A stretch of 24,004 nt of DNA from Minthousia sp045628125 (GTDB lineage: Bacteria > Bacteroidota > Bacteroidia > Bacteroidales > Bacteroidaceae). The stretch spans positions 1-24,004 of the forward strand of contig JAZQPA010000034.1 in assembly GCA_045628125.1 (NCBI GenBank). The letters are read 5' to 3'. Below, in pieces: positions 1-7,363 of the stretch. How positions within the stretch are numbered: position 1 is the first letter of the stretch; each line of letters begins with the position of its first letter. The notes under the pieces were generated by a model. It had not been told where the DNA came from and did no database searches. It saw only the letters and a program-made list of their open reading frames with translations. Both the position numbers and the translations under genes were made by a program.

Positions 1-266
1 TGATAGTTCTTTGCAGCATTGATACCACCCTGTGCAGCGATAGAGTGAGCACGACGTGGAGAGTCCTGGATACAGAAATTCATTACGTTGAAACCCATCT
101 CACCCAGAGAAGCAGCAGCAGATGCACCTGCCAAACCGGTACCTACGATGATAACATCCAGTTTCAACTTGTTCTTTGGGTTAACCAAACGCTGGTGTGC
201 CTTATAGTTGCTCCATTTTTCTGCAACTGGACCTGCAGGAATTTTTGAATCAAGTATTTTAGTCAT
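1..266 (-). CDS. frdA: Fumarate reductase flavoprotein subunit, N-terminal part (runs off window)
   Basis: This is the catalytic flavoprotein of the membrane fumarate reductase/succinate dehydrogenase, which reduces fumarate with electrons from menaquinol at the cytoplasmic face. Only the first 88 codons are present; the gene continues past base 1. Translating the minus strand from the ATG at 266-264 gives MTKILDSKIPAGPVAEKW at the start, then a Rossmann FAD-binding segment VIIVGTGLAGASAAASLGEMG (about residues 39-59). After that comes SPRRAHSIAAQGG, which carries the histidine that covalently binds FAD in this family. It lies 30 bases downstream of the cytochrome b gene on the same strand, in the usual Bacteroidota order (cytochrome b, flavoprotein, then iron-sulfur subunit, which would be outside the window). 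The identification is firm; fumarate reductase rather than succinate dehydrogenase is inferred from the Bacteroides-type sequence. Confidence 0.93.
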   Translation of the reverse strand, partial: MTKILDSKIPAGPVAEKWSNYKAHQRLVNPKNKLKLDVIIVGTGLAGASAAASLGEMGFNVMNFCIQDSPRRAHSIAAQGGINAAKNY

Positions 267-296
267 GATTGTTCTAATTTAATAGTGAAACATAAA

Positions 297-1010
297 TCAG
301 CAGCAAGCTCCTGCAGCCTCAGCACAGCAATCTGCTGCATCTGGAGCCTGATAGCCACAAGCGAACAGAATGCAAACAACAACAAACATCAAAACTACAA
401 CGGTAGCCCAAATCTGGCCGATGCACTTCCAGCGAGGGAACCAGATCTTACCGCTAACACCCAAAGTCTGCATTGCACTCCAGAAACCATGAGTCAAGTG
501 CATCCAGATAGCAGCCAACCACAACAGGTAGATAACTACGTAAACTGGGTTTGCAAAAGTAGCAACGATGTAGCCATAGCCATCGGTAGGAGCAATTGCT
601 GGCTCCATGCCTGCCAACTCAGCAAACATCATGTTGTACCAGAAATTGAACAAGTGTACTAAAACACCACCCAAAACGATGAAGCCCAGAACCAACATGT
701 TCTGGCTGATCCAAGACACCTGCTTTGGACGGTCAGTCACAGCATACTTGTTGTTACCACGAGCCTTCTGGTTCTGAAGAGTCAGCCAGAATGCATAAAT
801 GATGTGAATTGCAACCAGGGCAGCCAAACCCATGGTAGCTACTACAGCATACCAGTTAGCTCCCAGGAACTCACAAATCATGTTATAGCCAGCCTTAGAG
901 AAGATAGCTACAACGTTCATTGACGCATGGAACGTCAGGAAAAGAATAAGCGCAACGCCAGTTACTGACATCACTACCTTTCTTCCGATAGACGAATTAC
1001 ATAACCACAT
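297..1010 (-). CDS. frdC: Fumarate reductase/succinate dehydrogenase cytochrome b subunit
   Basis: Membrane anchor of the fumarate reductase complex; it carries haem b and the menaquinol site and passes electrons to the iron-sulfur subunit. The 237-residue protein has about five hydrophobic helices (roughly 12-34, 54-77, 103-126, 151-175 and 198-219). Histidines at 28, 69, 119 and 171/174 are spaced like the four haem ligands of the di-haem Wolinella-type cytochrome b, so a di-haem protein is likely. The ATG at 1010 gives MWLCNSSIGRKVVMSVTG, the standard start of Bacteroidales homologues. It is first in the operon, 30 bases before frdA, behind a well-formed promoter at 1116-1146. One oddity is the C-terminus, which ends AADCCAEAAGACC: four cysteines in the last ten residues, after the final helix, plus Cys218 at that helix's end. 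I do not recall this as a general family feature. Confidence 0.95.
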   Translation of the reverse strand: MWLCNSSIGRKVVMSVTGVALILFLTFHASMNVVAIFSKAGYNMICEFLGANWYAVVATMGLAALVAIHIIYAFWLTLQNQKARGNNKYAVTDRPKQVSWISQNMLVLGFIVLGGVLVHLFNFWYNMMFAELAGMEPAIAPTDGYGYIVATFANPVYVVIYLLWLAAIWMHLTHGFWSAMQTLGVSGKIWFPRWKCIGQIWATVVVLMFVVVCILFACGYQAPDAADCCAEAAGACC

Positions 1011-1115
1011 AAATGATTGATTTTTAATTAGATTAATTATTTATTTAAACTTTCTTCTTGATTAATAGCCTTGTTTTTATGGTGTTTTACAACTAATTAA
1101 CACACTATTTGGCTA

Positions 1116-1146
1116 CAAATTTAGATTAAAAAGCCGACAAGGCAAA
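1116..1146 (-). promoter_or_regulatory. Promoter of the frdC-frdA operon
   Basis: Read on the minus strand, TTTG (1146-1143) is followed after exactly 19 bases by TAAATTTG (1123-1116), matching the Bacteroidota vegetative promoter (TTTG near -33, TAnnTTTG near -7). Transcription would start near 1109, leaving a leader of about 100 bases, rich in A and T, before the frdC ATG at 1010. It lies back to back with the mnmG promoter, so 1011-1300 is a divergent promoter region. Confidence 0.75.
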
Positions 1147-1167
1147 GAATTTTTAAAGAAATATTTC

Positions 1168-1198
1168 TTTTATATTTGGTATACATTTCCTACTTTTG
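1168..1198 (+). promoter_or_regulatory. Promoter of mnmG
   Basis: TACTTTTG at 1191-1198 is a perfect TAnnTTTG box, with TTTT (three of four matches to TTTG) 19 bases upstream at 1168-1171. The predicted start is near 1205, giving a leader of about 95 bases before the ATG at 1301. The leader contains a weak GGTGG/CCACC pairing (1238-1242 with 1262-1266, loop 19 bases) and a second, poorer box CACCTTTG at 1263-1270. I assign neither a function. Confidence 0.6.
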
Positions 1199-1300
1199 CA
1201 CACAAATCAACCCTCGTTTTTCGAAATATGCATTTGGGGTGGTGTGTTACTTACGACAAATCCACCTTTGCAGAGGTTAAGAAATTAGATAAAACCATTT

Positions 1301-3172
1301 ATGAGATTTGATTACGACGTTATAGTAATTGGAGCTGGACACGCAGGTTGTGAGGCTGCTCAGGCATCGGCCAGGATGGGCGCAAAGACCTGTCTGGTTA
1401 CCATGGATATGAACAAGATTGCCCAAATGAGCTGCAACCCTGCCGTAGGTGGTATTGCCAAAGGACAGATAGTACGCGAGATTGATGCTTTGGGTGGCTA
1501 CATGGGTATTGTCACTGACCGTACCGCCATCCAGTTCCGTATGCTCAACCTGTCCAAAGGTCCAGCCATGTGGAGTCCAAGAGCACAATGCGATCGTGGC
1601 AAGTTCATCTGGGCCTGGCGTGAAGTGCTGGACAACACCCCCAATCTGAATATCTGGCAGGATCAGGTAAAAGAAATCATTACCGAGGGGAATGCCGTTA
1701 TCGGTGTAAAGACATATCTGGAAGTGGAAATATACGCCAAGTCAGTTATCCTAACCGCAGGTACATTCCTAAACGGACTGATGCATATCGGACGCACCCA
1801 GTTGGCTGGTGGACGAATGGCGGAACCGGCTTCATACTGCCTGACCGAAAGCATCACCCGGCACGGTATCTCTTGCGGTAGAATGAAGACAGGAACCCCA
1901 GTACGCATCGATAAGCGCAGTGTACATTTCGAGGACATGCAGGAACAACCGGGAGAAAACACCTTCCACAAGTTCTCATTCATGAACACCGAACGGCAAC
2001 TGAAGCAACTGCCTTGCTGGACCTGCAACACCAATGCCGAAGTGCACCAGACCCTGCAGGCCAATTTGAGCGATTCCCCATTGTACAACGGCCAGATTCA
2101 AAGTATCGGTCCACGTTACTGTCCTAGTATCGAAACCAAGATTGTAACGTTTGCCGACAAGGATTCCCATCCACTCTTTCTAGAACCTGAGGGTGAGAAT
2201 ACCAACGAAATGTATCTGAACGGTTTCTCTTCATCCTTGCCGATGAACGTGCAAGTAGAAGCATTGAAGAAAATTCCCGCATTCCGCGATATGGTCATTT
2301 ACCGTCCAGGCTATGCTATAGAATATGATTATTTTGATCCAACCCAGTTGAAACACACTCTAGAATCTAAGATAATTGACGGATTATTCTTTGCTGGTCA
2401 AGTAAACGGAACCACCGGATATGAGGAAGCTGGCGGACAAGGACTGGTTGCCGGAATAAACGCAGCCTTGAAATGTACAGGTAATAAAGAATTTGTCTTA
2501 GGCAGAGACGAAGCATATATCGGTGTATTAATCGATGATCTAGTTACCAAGGGAGTGGATGAGCCCTACCGAATGTTTACTTCCAGAGCCGAGTACCGCA
2601 TTCTGCTAAGACAAGATGATGCAGACATGCGACTGACAGAAAAAAGTTACGGAATAGGACTGGCTCAGTTCGATAGATTCAAGCGTTTACAGACTAAAAA
2701 GAAGTATATCCAAGATATTATTAGTTACTGCCAGAATTTTTCTGTGCGGGCTGACCGCATCAATGAGGGATTGCAGAAGATTGGTACCACCCCACTAACA
2801 CGTGGATGCAAGTTGGAGGCACTGATCAGCAGGCCAGAGGTTACCATTGAAAACATCGCCGAATTTATCCCTCAGTTCAAGTTACTTTTGGATAGCATTC
2901 CTGAACGAAAAGAAGAAATTATCGAGGCTGCAGAAGTAAACATAAAATACAAAGGATACATCGAACGCGAAAGACAATTTGCAGAGAAAATGCAAAGACT
3001 GGAATCTATCAAAATTAAAGGTGTATTCGATTACACCAGCATGAATCAGCTTAGCACAGAAGCCAGACAAAAGTTGTCACGCATCAATCCGGAAACATTG
3101 GCGCAGGCCAGTCGCATACCAGGAGTTTCACCTTCTGACATCAATGTGCTGCTAGTGCTGATGGGGAGATAG
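1301..3172 (+). CDS. mnmG: tRNA uridine-5-carboxymethylaminomethyl modification enzyme MnmG
   Basis: FAD enzyme (also called GidA) that works with the GTPase MnmE to place a carboxymethylaminomethyl group on U34 of certain tRNAs, which improves decoding of codons ending in A or G. At 623 residues it is full length for the family (about 620-630). The N-terminus has the dinucleotide-binding motif VIVIGAGHAGCEAA (residues 7-20). It is followed by the family signature MSCNPAVGGIAKGQIVREID (about 43-62) and, later, GYEEAGGQGLVAGINAA, which contacts FAD. The helical C-terminal domain that binds MnmE and tRNA is complete and ends IPGVSPSDINVLLVLMGR. It is first in a plus-strand run with apt and uvrC. 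In many bacteria this gene lies near the replication origin, and here a parS site follows its stop codon by eight bases. Confidence 0.97.
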   Translation: MRFDYDVIVIGAGHAGCEAAQASARMGAKTCLVTMDMNKIAQMSCNPAVGGIAKGQIVREIDALGGYMGIVTDRTAIQFRMLNLSKGPAMWSPRAQCDRGKFIWAWREVLDNTPNLNIWQDQVKEIITEGNAVIGVKTYLEVEIYAKSVILTAGTFLNGLMHIGRTQLAGGRMAEPASYCLTESITRHGISCGRMKTGTPVRIDKRSVHFEDMQEQPGENTFHKFSFMNTERQLKQLPCWTCNTNAEVHQTLQANLSDSPLYNGQIQSIGPRYCPSIETKIVTFADKDSHPLFLEPEGENTNEMYLNGFSSSLPMNVQVEALKKIPAFRDMVIYRPGYAIEYDYFDPTQLKHTLESKIIDGLFFAGQVNGTTGYEEAGGQGLVAGINAALKCTGNKEFVLGRDEAYIGVLIDDLVTKGVDEPYRMFTSRAEYRILLRQDDADMRLTEKSYGIGLAQFDRFKRLQTKKKYIQDIISYCQNFSVRADRINEGLQKIGTTPLTRGCKLEALISRPEVTIENIAEFIPQFKLLLDSIPERKEEIIEAAEVNIKYKGYIERERQFAEKMQRLESIKIKGVFDYTSMNQLSTEARQKLSRINPETLAQASRIPGVSPSDINVLLVLMGR

Positions 3173-3180
3173 CCGATTAA

Positions 3181-3196
3181 TGTTTCACGTGGAACA
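3181..3196. other. parS centromere-like site (ParB binding)
   Basis: The 16 bases TGTTTCACGTGGAACA lie between mnmG and apt. Their reverse complement, TGTTCCACGTGAAACA, is an exact match to the chromosomal parS consensus TGTTNCACGTGAAACA (N = C), which is strongly conserved across bacterial phyla. parS sites are bound by ParB (Spo0J), which recruits SMC and ParA and helps segregate the origin region. I checked the other CACGTG hexamers I noticed (near 2798, 4108, 10650, 16500, 20610 and 20624) and none extends to the consensus. The short intergenic position fits a functional site rather than a coding coincidence. parA and parB are not in the window. Confidence 0.85.
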
Positions 3197-3224
3197 AATA
3201 CAATAATACTTTAAGAATAAAATT

Positions 3225-3758
3225 ATGGAAAACAAAGAATTAATGGAGAACCTTAGAATTGTTCCTAACTTTCCAATTAAGGGAATTCAATTCTATGATG
3301 TAACCACATTGTTCAAGAATCCAGCTTGTCTAAAAGAGTTGGAAGAACGTTTGTACAACTTGTATAAAGATAAAGGTATCACCAAAGTAGTAGGTATTGA
3401 ATCCCGAGGTTTCGTAATGGGATCTATACTGGCAAGCCGTTTAGGTGCAGGTCTTGTCTTGGCCAGAAAACCAGGAAAATTACCAGCAGATGTGATTGAG
3501 GAAAGCTATGGCAAAGAGTATGGAGTAGACAGAATCCAAATCCATAAAGACGCCATCAGTAAGGATGATGTAATTTTGATTCACGACGACTTGATAGCAA
3601 CCGGTGGAAGCTTGAAAGCTGTATACAATCTAGTTCAAAAATTCGAGCCAAAACAGACCTATGTAAATGTTCTATTCGAGATGGTTGACTTAAAAGGAAG
3701 ACGGCTATTTGATGAGAATATCGAATTAACTGCTTTAATGGATCTTTACGGAGAGTAA
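3225..3758 (+). CDS. apt: Adenine phosphoribosyltransferase
   Basis: Cytoplasmic salvage enzyme that converts adenine and PRPP to AMP and pyrophosphate. The 177 residues match the family length (about 170-180). The type I phosphoribosyltransferase PRPP loop is VILIHDDLIATGGSLKA (about 116-132), and IESRGFVMGS (58-67) is the adenine/hood-region motif of Apt. The N-terminal NFPIKGIQFYDVTTLF (15-30) corresponds to the conserved 'DFPKKGIxFxDIT' stretch. The ATG at 3225 is used; Met7 is possible but would trim the usual N-terminus. The gene starts 52 bases after mnmG, just beyond parS, with no clear promoter box between them. Its stop codon overlaps the uvrC start in TAATG, suggesting translational coupling. 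Confidence 0.96.
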   Translation: MENKELMENLRIVPNFPIKGIQFYDVTTLFKNPACLKELEERLYNLYKDKGITKVVGIESRGFVMGSILASRLGAGLVLARKPGKLPADVIEESYGKEYGVDRIQIHKDAISKDDVILIHDDLIATGGSLKAVYNLVQKFEPKQTYVNVLFEMVDLKGRRLFDENIELTALMDLYGE

Positions 3759-5575
3759 TGCAAATTGAAGATCTGAATACCACCGACTACTTGAAAACAG
3801 TAGTAAGCAATCTCCCTGAAGGACCCGGATGCTACCAGTATCTGGATTCTTCAGGGAAGATTATTTATGTTGGTAAAGCAAAGAACTTGAAAAGAAGAGT
3901 GAGCTCTTATTTCAATAAAGATCAAAAATTGCCAAAAACTCGCGTTCTGGTCAGTAAAATCTGCGACATAAAATATGTAGTAGTTAAAACCGAACAGGAC
4001 GCTCTACTGTTAGAGAATAACCTAATCAAGAAATATCGTCCCAGATACAATGTGCTATTAAAGGACGATAAGACCTACCCTTCCATCTGTATTACGAAAG
4101 AGGCCTTTCCACGTGTTTTCAAAACCCGTAATATAGACAGAAAAGGCGGAACCTATTACGGCCCCTACACTAATGTGTACGCCTTGAACACCTTATTGGA
4201 ATTGTTTGGTAAACTCTATCCTTTGCGCACATGCCACCAGGTACTGACCATAGATTCCATCGAAAACAAGAAGTACAAAGTGTGCCTGGAATACCATATG
4301 AAGAACTGCCTAGGACCGTGTGTGGGAAAGCAAAAACAAGAGGAATACGCCAAGAATATAGAAGAAATTCGCGAGATTCTTAAGGGAAACATAAGCGAAA
4401 TCAGCCGCCGCCTGAAAGAGGAAATGATGGATTTAGCCAGTCAGCTCCGGTTTGAGGAAGCCCAACTGATTAAGCAAAAATACGACATTCTGGAAGGATT
4501 CCGCAGCAAGAGTGAAGTAGTTAGCCAGGTGATGCACAATATCGATGTGTTCAGTATCATCGAAGATAAAGATGTGGCATTTATCAACTATCTGCACATT
4601 ACCAACGGATGCATTAACCAAGCCTTTACTTTTGAATACAAGAAGAAACTGGATGAAACCAAGGAGGAATTGTTAGCTATGGGCATAATTGAGATGCGCG
4701 AACGCTATAAAAGCCATTCCAAAGAAATTATTGTACCCTACCCTATTGATCTTCCTTTGGAAAATGTAACTCTAACCATACCCCAAAGAGGTGACAAGAA
4801 AACTCTATTCGAACTTTCGGAAAAGAACGTTTTGCAATATAAACTAGACCGCATAAAACAACTTGAAAAGCTGAATCCGGAACAAAAATCGGTTAGGTTG
4901 ATGAAGGAAATACAGGATGCTCTTCAGTTACCTAAACTTCCGATTCGCATAGAATGTTTTGATAACTCCAACATATCGGGAACGAATGCTGTAGCAGCTT
5001 GTGTGGTATTTGAGAAAGCCAAACCAAACAAGAAACAATACCGTAAATACAACATCAAAACCGTAGAGGGCCCCGATGATTATGCATCCATGCAGGAGGT
5101 AGTAAGACGAAGATATTCCCGATTAATCGAGGAAAATGACACCCTACCCGACCTGATCATTACCGATGGCGGTAAAGGCCAGATGGAAGTCGTAAGACAA
5201 GTGATTGAGGACGAACTGCACCTACAGATACCAATAGCCGGTTTAGCAAAGGACAACCGTCACAGAACCAACGAATTACTCTATGGTTTCCCTCCGATGA
5301 CAATCGGACTAAAAACAGAATCACCGGTATTTCATCTGCTGACACGAATACAGGACGAGGTACACCGATTTGCTATATCTTTCCATCGGGACAAACGAAG
5401 TAAAAGTCAGGTTCATTCCGAACTGGATGAGATTAAAGGAATCGGAAAACAAACGCAAATATCACTGATTAAACACTTTAAGAGTGTGGCAAAAATAAAG
5501 AATGCCAGCGAAACAGAATTAGCCGACATCATAGGCAAAGCAAAAGCAAAGCTAATAAAAGAAAATCTCAGATAA
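3758..5575 (+). CDS. uvrC: Excinuclease ABC subunit C
   Basis: Nuclease of the UvrABC nucleotide-excision repair complex; it cuts the damaged strand on both sides of the UvrB-bound lesion. All domains are present in 605 residues (family about 590-620). The GIY-YIG nuclease is at 20-100, with IIYVGKAKNLKRR and catalytic Glu86 in LLLENNLI. Cys159, Cys176, Cys184 and Cys188 correspond to the iron-sulfur cluster ligands described in UvrC. A UVR domain that binds UvrB lies at about 207-242. The RNase H-like nuclease is at about 395-545 (IECFDNSNISG, LIITDGGKGQMEV). A C-terminal helix-hairpin-helix pair includes LDEIKGIGKQTQISLIKHF. The ATG overlaps the apt stop by one base. Its repair patch would be filled by PolA, encoded 3 kb downstream. 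Confidence 0.97.
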   Translation: MQIEDLNTTDYLKTVVSNLPEGPGCYQYLDSSGKIIYVGKAKNLKRRVSSYFNKDQKLPKTRVLVSKICDIKYVVVKTEQDALLLENNLIKKYRPRYNVLLKDDKTYPSICITKEAFPRVFKTRNIDRKGGTYYGPYTNVYALNTLLELFGKLYPLRTCHQVLTIDSIENKKYKVCLEYHMKNCLGPCVGKQKQEEYAKNIEEIREILKGNISEISRRLKEEMMDLASQLRFEEAQLIKQKYDILEGFRSKSEVVSQVMHNIDVFSIIEDKDVAFINYLHITNGCINQAFTFEYKKKLDETKEELLAMGIIEMRERYKSHSKEIIVPYPIDLPLENVTLTIPQRGDKKTLFELSEKNVLQYKLDRIKQLEKLNPEQKSVRLMKEIQDALQLPKLPIRIECFDNSNISGTNAVAACVVFEKAKPNKKQYRKYNIKTVEGPDDYASMQEVVRRRYSRLIEENDTLPDLIITDGGKGQMEVVRQVIEDELHLQIPIAGLAKDNRHRTNELLYGFPPMTIGLKTESPVFHLLTRIQDEVHRFAISFHRDKRSKSQVHSELDEIKGIGKQTQISLIKHFKSVAKIKNASETELADIIGKAKAKLIKENLR

Positions 5576-5599
5576 ATCTATTATATTAGAAAAAAGTAG

Positions 5600-5607
5600 T
5601 AAGTTTG
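5600..5607 (+). promoter_or_regulatory. Possible promoter box for dtd-mazG-deoC
   Basis: TAAGTTTG followed by C matches the Bacteroidota TAnnTTTG box and lies in the 48-base gap between uvrC and dtd, 16 bases before the dtd ATG. No TTTG is seen about 19 bases upstream, so the upstream element is missing and the leader would be very short. The three genes may also be read through from uvrC. Confidence 0.4.
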
Positions 5608-5623
5608 CAAAAAAGATAGTTAC

Positions 5624-6076
5624 ATGAGAGTTGTGATACAAAGAGTGACTGAAGCTTCGGTTACCATAAACGGGAAAATAAAGTCGGCCATTCAACATGG
5701 GTTCATGATTCTATTAGGAATTGAAGAGTCTGATAATCAGGAGGATATAGAATGGTTATGTAAGAAAATAACCGCTTTACGAGTATTTGATGACGAACAG
5801 GGAGTCATGAATAAAAGTATTTTAGATGTGAATGGCGACATACTGTTGGTGAGTCAGTTTACTCTAATGGCCAGCACTAAAAAAGGTAATCGTCCAAGCT
5901 ACATCAGAGCAGCAAAACCGGATATTTCCATCCCTCTGTACGAGGCATTCTGCAAGACATTGACCACGGCATTAGGCAAGCCTATCGCTACCGGAGAATT
6001 TGGTGCCGATATGAAAGTAAGCCTAATCAACAATGGCCCGGTAACCATCTGTATGGACACCAAAAACAAGGAATAG
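5624..6076 (+). CDS. dtd: D-aminoacyl-tRNA deacylase
   Basis: Proofreading enzyme that hydrolyses D-amino acids (and mischarged glycine) from tRNA, keeping D-residues out of proteins. The 150 residues match the family exactly. The two signature motifs are both visible: SQFTLMAS at 77-84 (family SQFTL) and NNGPVTI at 136-142, the cross-subunit Gly-cisPro motif that forms the chiral-selective pocket. The start MRVVIQRVTEASV is the standard N-terminus. It is followed two bases after its stop by the MazG-like gene, so the two are almost certainly co-transcribed. The stretch MASTKKGNRPSYIRAAKP (82-99) is likewise typical of bacterial DTD. No irregularity was seen. Confidence 0.96.
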   Translation: MRVVIQRVTEASVTINGKIKSAIQHGFMILLGIEESDNQEDIEWLCKKITALRVFDDEQGVMNKSILDVNGDILLVSQFTLMASTKKGNRPSYIRAAKPDISIPLYEAFCKTLTTALGKPIATGEFGADMKVSLINNGPVTICMDTKNKE

Positions 6077-6078
6077 GT

Positions 6079-6411
6079 ATGACAATTAAAGAAGCGCAGG
6101 AACAGGTTGACCAGTGGATTAAAACCTATGGAGTAAGATACTTCAGTGAACTGACTAACATGGCCATACTGACTGAAGAAGTAGGTGAACTGGCTAAGGT
6201 AATAGCTCGTAAATACGGTGACCAATCATTCAAGCCGGGAGATAAGGACAACCTGGGTGACGAAATGGCTGATATTCTATGGGTACTTATCTGTCTGGCT
6301 AATCAGACAGGTGTAGATCTAACTGCTGAATTTCAAAAAAATATGGAGAAGAAAACACAAAGAGATAAACAACGCCATATCAATAATCCAAAATTAAAAG
6401 AAAATCATTAA
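6079..6411 (+). CDS. MazG-like nucleotide pyrophosphohydrolase
   Basis: Small all-alpha NTP/dNTP pyrophosphohydrolase of the MazG/dUTPase-like superfamily, which hydrolyses nucleoside triphosphates to monophosphates and pyrophosphate and is thought to remove non-canonical nucleotides. The metal-binding pattern is clear: EEVGE at 33-37 and, on the next helix, DEMADILW at 61-68 (EExxE ... ExxD). At 110 residues it is a single-domain form, not the two-domain E. coli MazG. The tail after residue 90 is basic and probably flexible. It starts two bases after dtd and ends 22 bases before deoC. The substrate cannot be told from sequence. Neighbouring apt and deoC make a nucleotide-pool role reasonable, but this is inference. 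Confidence 0.88.
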   Translation: MTIKEAQEQVDQWIKTYGVRYFSELTNMAILTEEVGELAKVIARKYGDQSFKPGDKDNLGDEMADILWVLICLANQTGVDLTAEFQKNMEKKTQRDKQRHINNPKLKENH

Positions 6412-6433
6412 TAATATTATATAGTTAATTATT

Positions 6434-7327
6434 ATGGATACTATTAACAACAAATATACCCAGGCATTTGCCAAGTATAATACCGATTTGGATGATGTTC
6501 AAATCAAGAAGGAAGTAACCAATCTACTTAGTAAACACCTGGAGGAAAATAATACTCCAGAGGTGAAGAAATTCCTATTTGGAAGCATAGAACTAACCTC
6601 ATTGAAACCTACCGATCATGATGCAAACATCATCCGTATGGTGGAGAAAGTGAACGATTTTGATGATAAATACCCTCACCTTCCCCATGTGGCAACCATC
6701 TGCGTATATCCTAATTTTGCCAATACCGTAAACGAATCATTAGACGTGGATGGCGTAGAGATAGCTTGTGTATCGGGAAGTTTCCCTTCTGCACAAACTT
6801 TTATAGAAGTAAAGATTGCCGAGACCGCACTGGCTATAAAAGACGGTGCAACAGAAATAGATATGGTACTATCTGTAGGAAAGTTCCTCGCTGGTGATTA
6901 TGAGTCAGTATCTGACGAGATTGAAGAACTTAAAGCCATTTGCGGAGATAAGAAACTGAAGGTTATCCTGGAAACGGGCTGTTTGGAAAGCGCCAAGAAC
7001 ATCAAAAAGGCATCGGTTTTAGCCATGTATTCCGGCGCGGATTTTATCAAGACATCAACTGGAAAAGAGAAGGTTTCGGCCACTCCGGAAGCAGCATATG
7101 TAATGTGTCAAGCTATTAAGGAATATTATGAGGAAACCGGCCGTATTATCGGTTTTAAGCCAGCTGGTGGACTGAATACGGTAGAGGATGCACTGACATA
7201 CTACACCATTGTTAAGGAAGTCCTGGGTGAGCAATGGCTGACCAATGACCTGTTCCGGTTAGGAACTAGCAGACTGGCAAACCTGCTACTATCAGACATA
7301 GAAGGAGAAGAAATCAAGTTCTTTTAA
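6434..7327 (+). CDS. deoC: Deoxyribose-phosphate aldolase
   Basis: Class I aldolase that splits 2-deoxyribose-5-phosphate into acetaldehyde and glyceraldehyde-3-phosphate, the last step of deoxynucleoside catabolism. The TIM-barrel active site is complete: Lys206 in GADFIKTSTGK is the Schiff-base lysine, Asp143 in EIDMVLSVGK matches E. coli Asp102, and Lys242 in GFKPAGGL matches E. coli Lys201. The 297-residue length includes an N-terminal extension of roughly 40 residues relative to short bacterial DeoC; this resembles the longer E. coli-type subgroup. The gene ends the plus-strand block and is followed directly by a strong hairpin terminator. No deoA/deoB/deoD genes are adjacent, so this is not a classical deo operon. 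Confidence 0.95.
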   Translation: MDTINNKYTQAFAKYNTDLDDVQIKKEVTNLLSKHLEENNTPEVKKFLFGSIELTSLKPTDHDANIIRMVEKVNDFDDKYPHLPHVATICVYPNFANTVNESLDVDGVEIACVSGSFPSAQTFIEVKIAETALAIKDGATEIDMVLSVGKFLAGDYESVSDEIEELKAICGDKKLKVILETGCLESAKNIKKASVLAMYSGADFIKTSTGKEKVSATPEAAYVMCQAIKEYYEETGRIIGFKPAGGLNTVEDALTYYTIVKEVLGEQWLTNDLFRLGTSRLANLLLSDIEGEEIKFF

Positions 7328-7332
7328 ATAAC

Positions 7333-7363
7333 AATAAAGGAGGGTTAGTGACCCTCCTTTATT
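7333..7363. terminator. Bidirectional hairpin terminator between deoC and the polyprenyl synthase gene
   Basis: AATAAAGGAGGGT (7333-7345) pairs perfectly with ACCCTCCTTTATT (7351-7363): a 13-bp stem with the 5-base loop TAGTG. The A-rich left flank becomes a U-run when read on the minus strand, and the T-rich right side serves the plus strand, so it can end both convergent transcripts. The minus-strand gene's stop codon (7361-7359) lies inside the stem. Confidence 0.9.

Noticed and set aside
1175..1198. TTTG only 12 bases before TACTTTTG in front of mnmG, as also seen before ychF
   Set aside because: The accepted spacing is about 19; TTTG is common in A+T-rich gaps and two cases do not define a new promoter class.
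1238..1266. Possible riboswitch or attenuator stem in the mnmG leader
   Set aside because: The stem is five base pairs with a 19-base loop and no conserved riboswitch sequence could be recognised.
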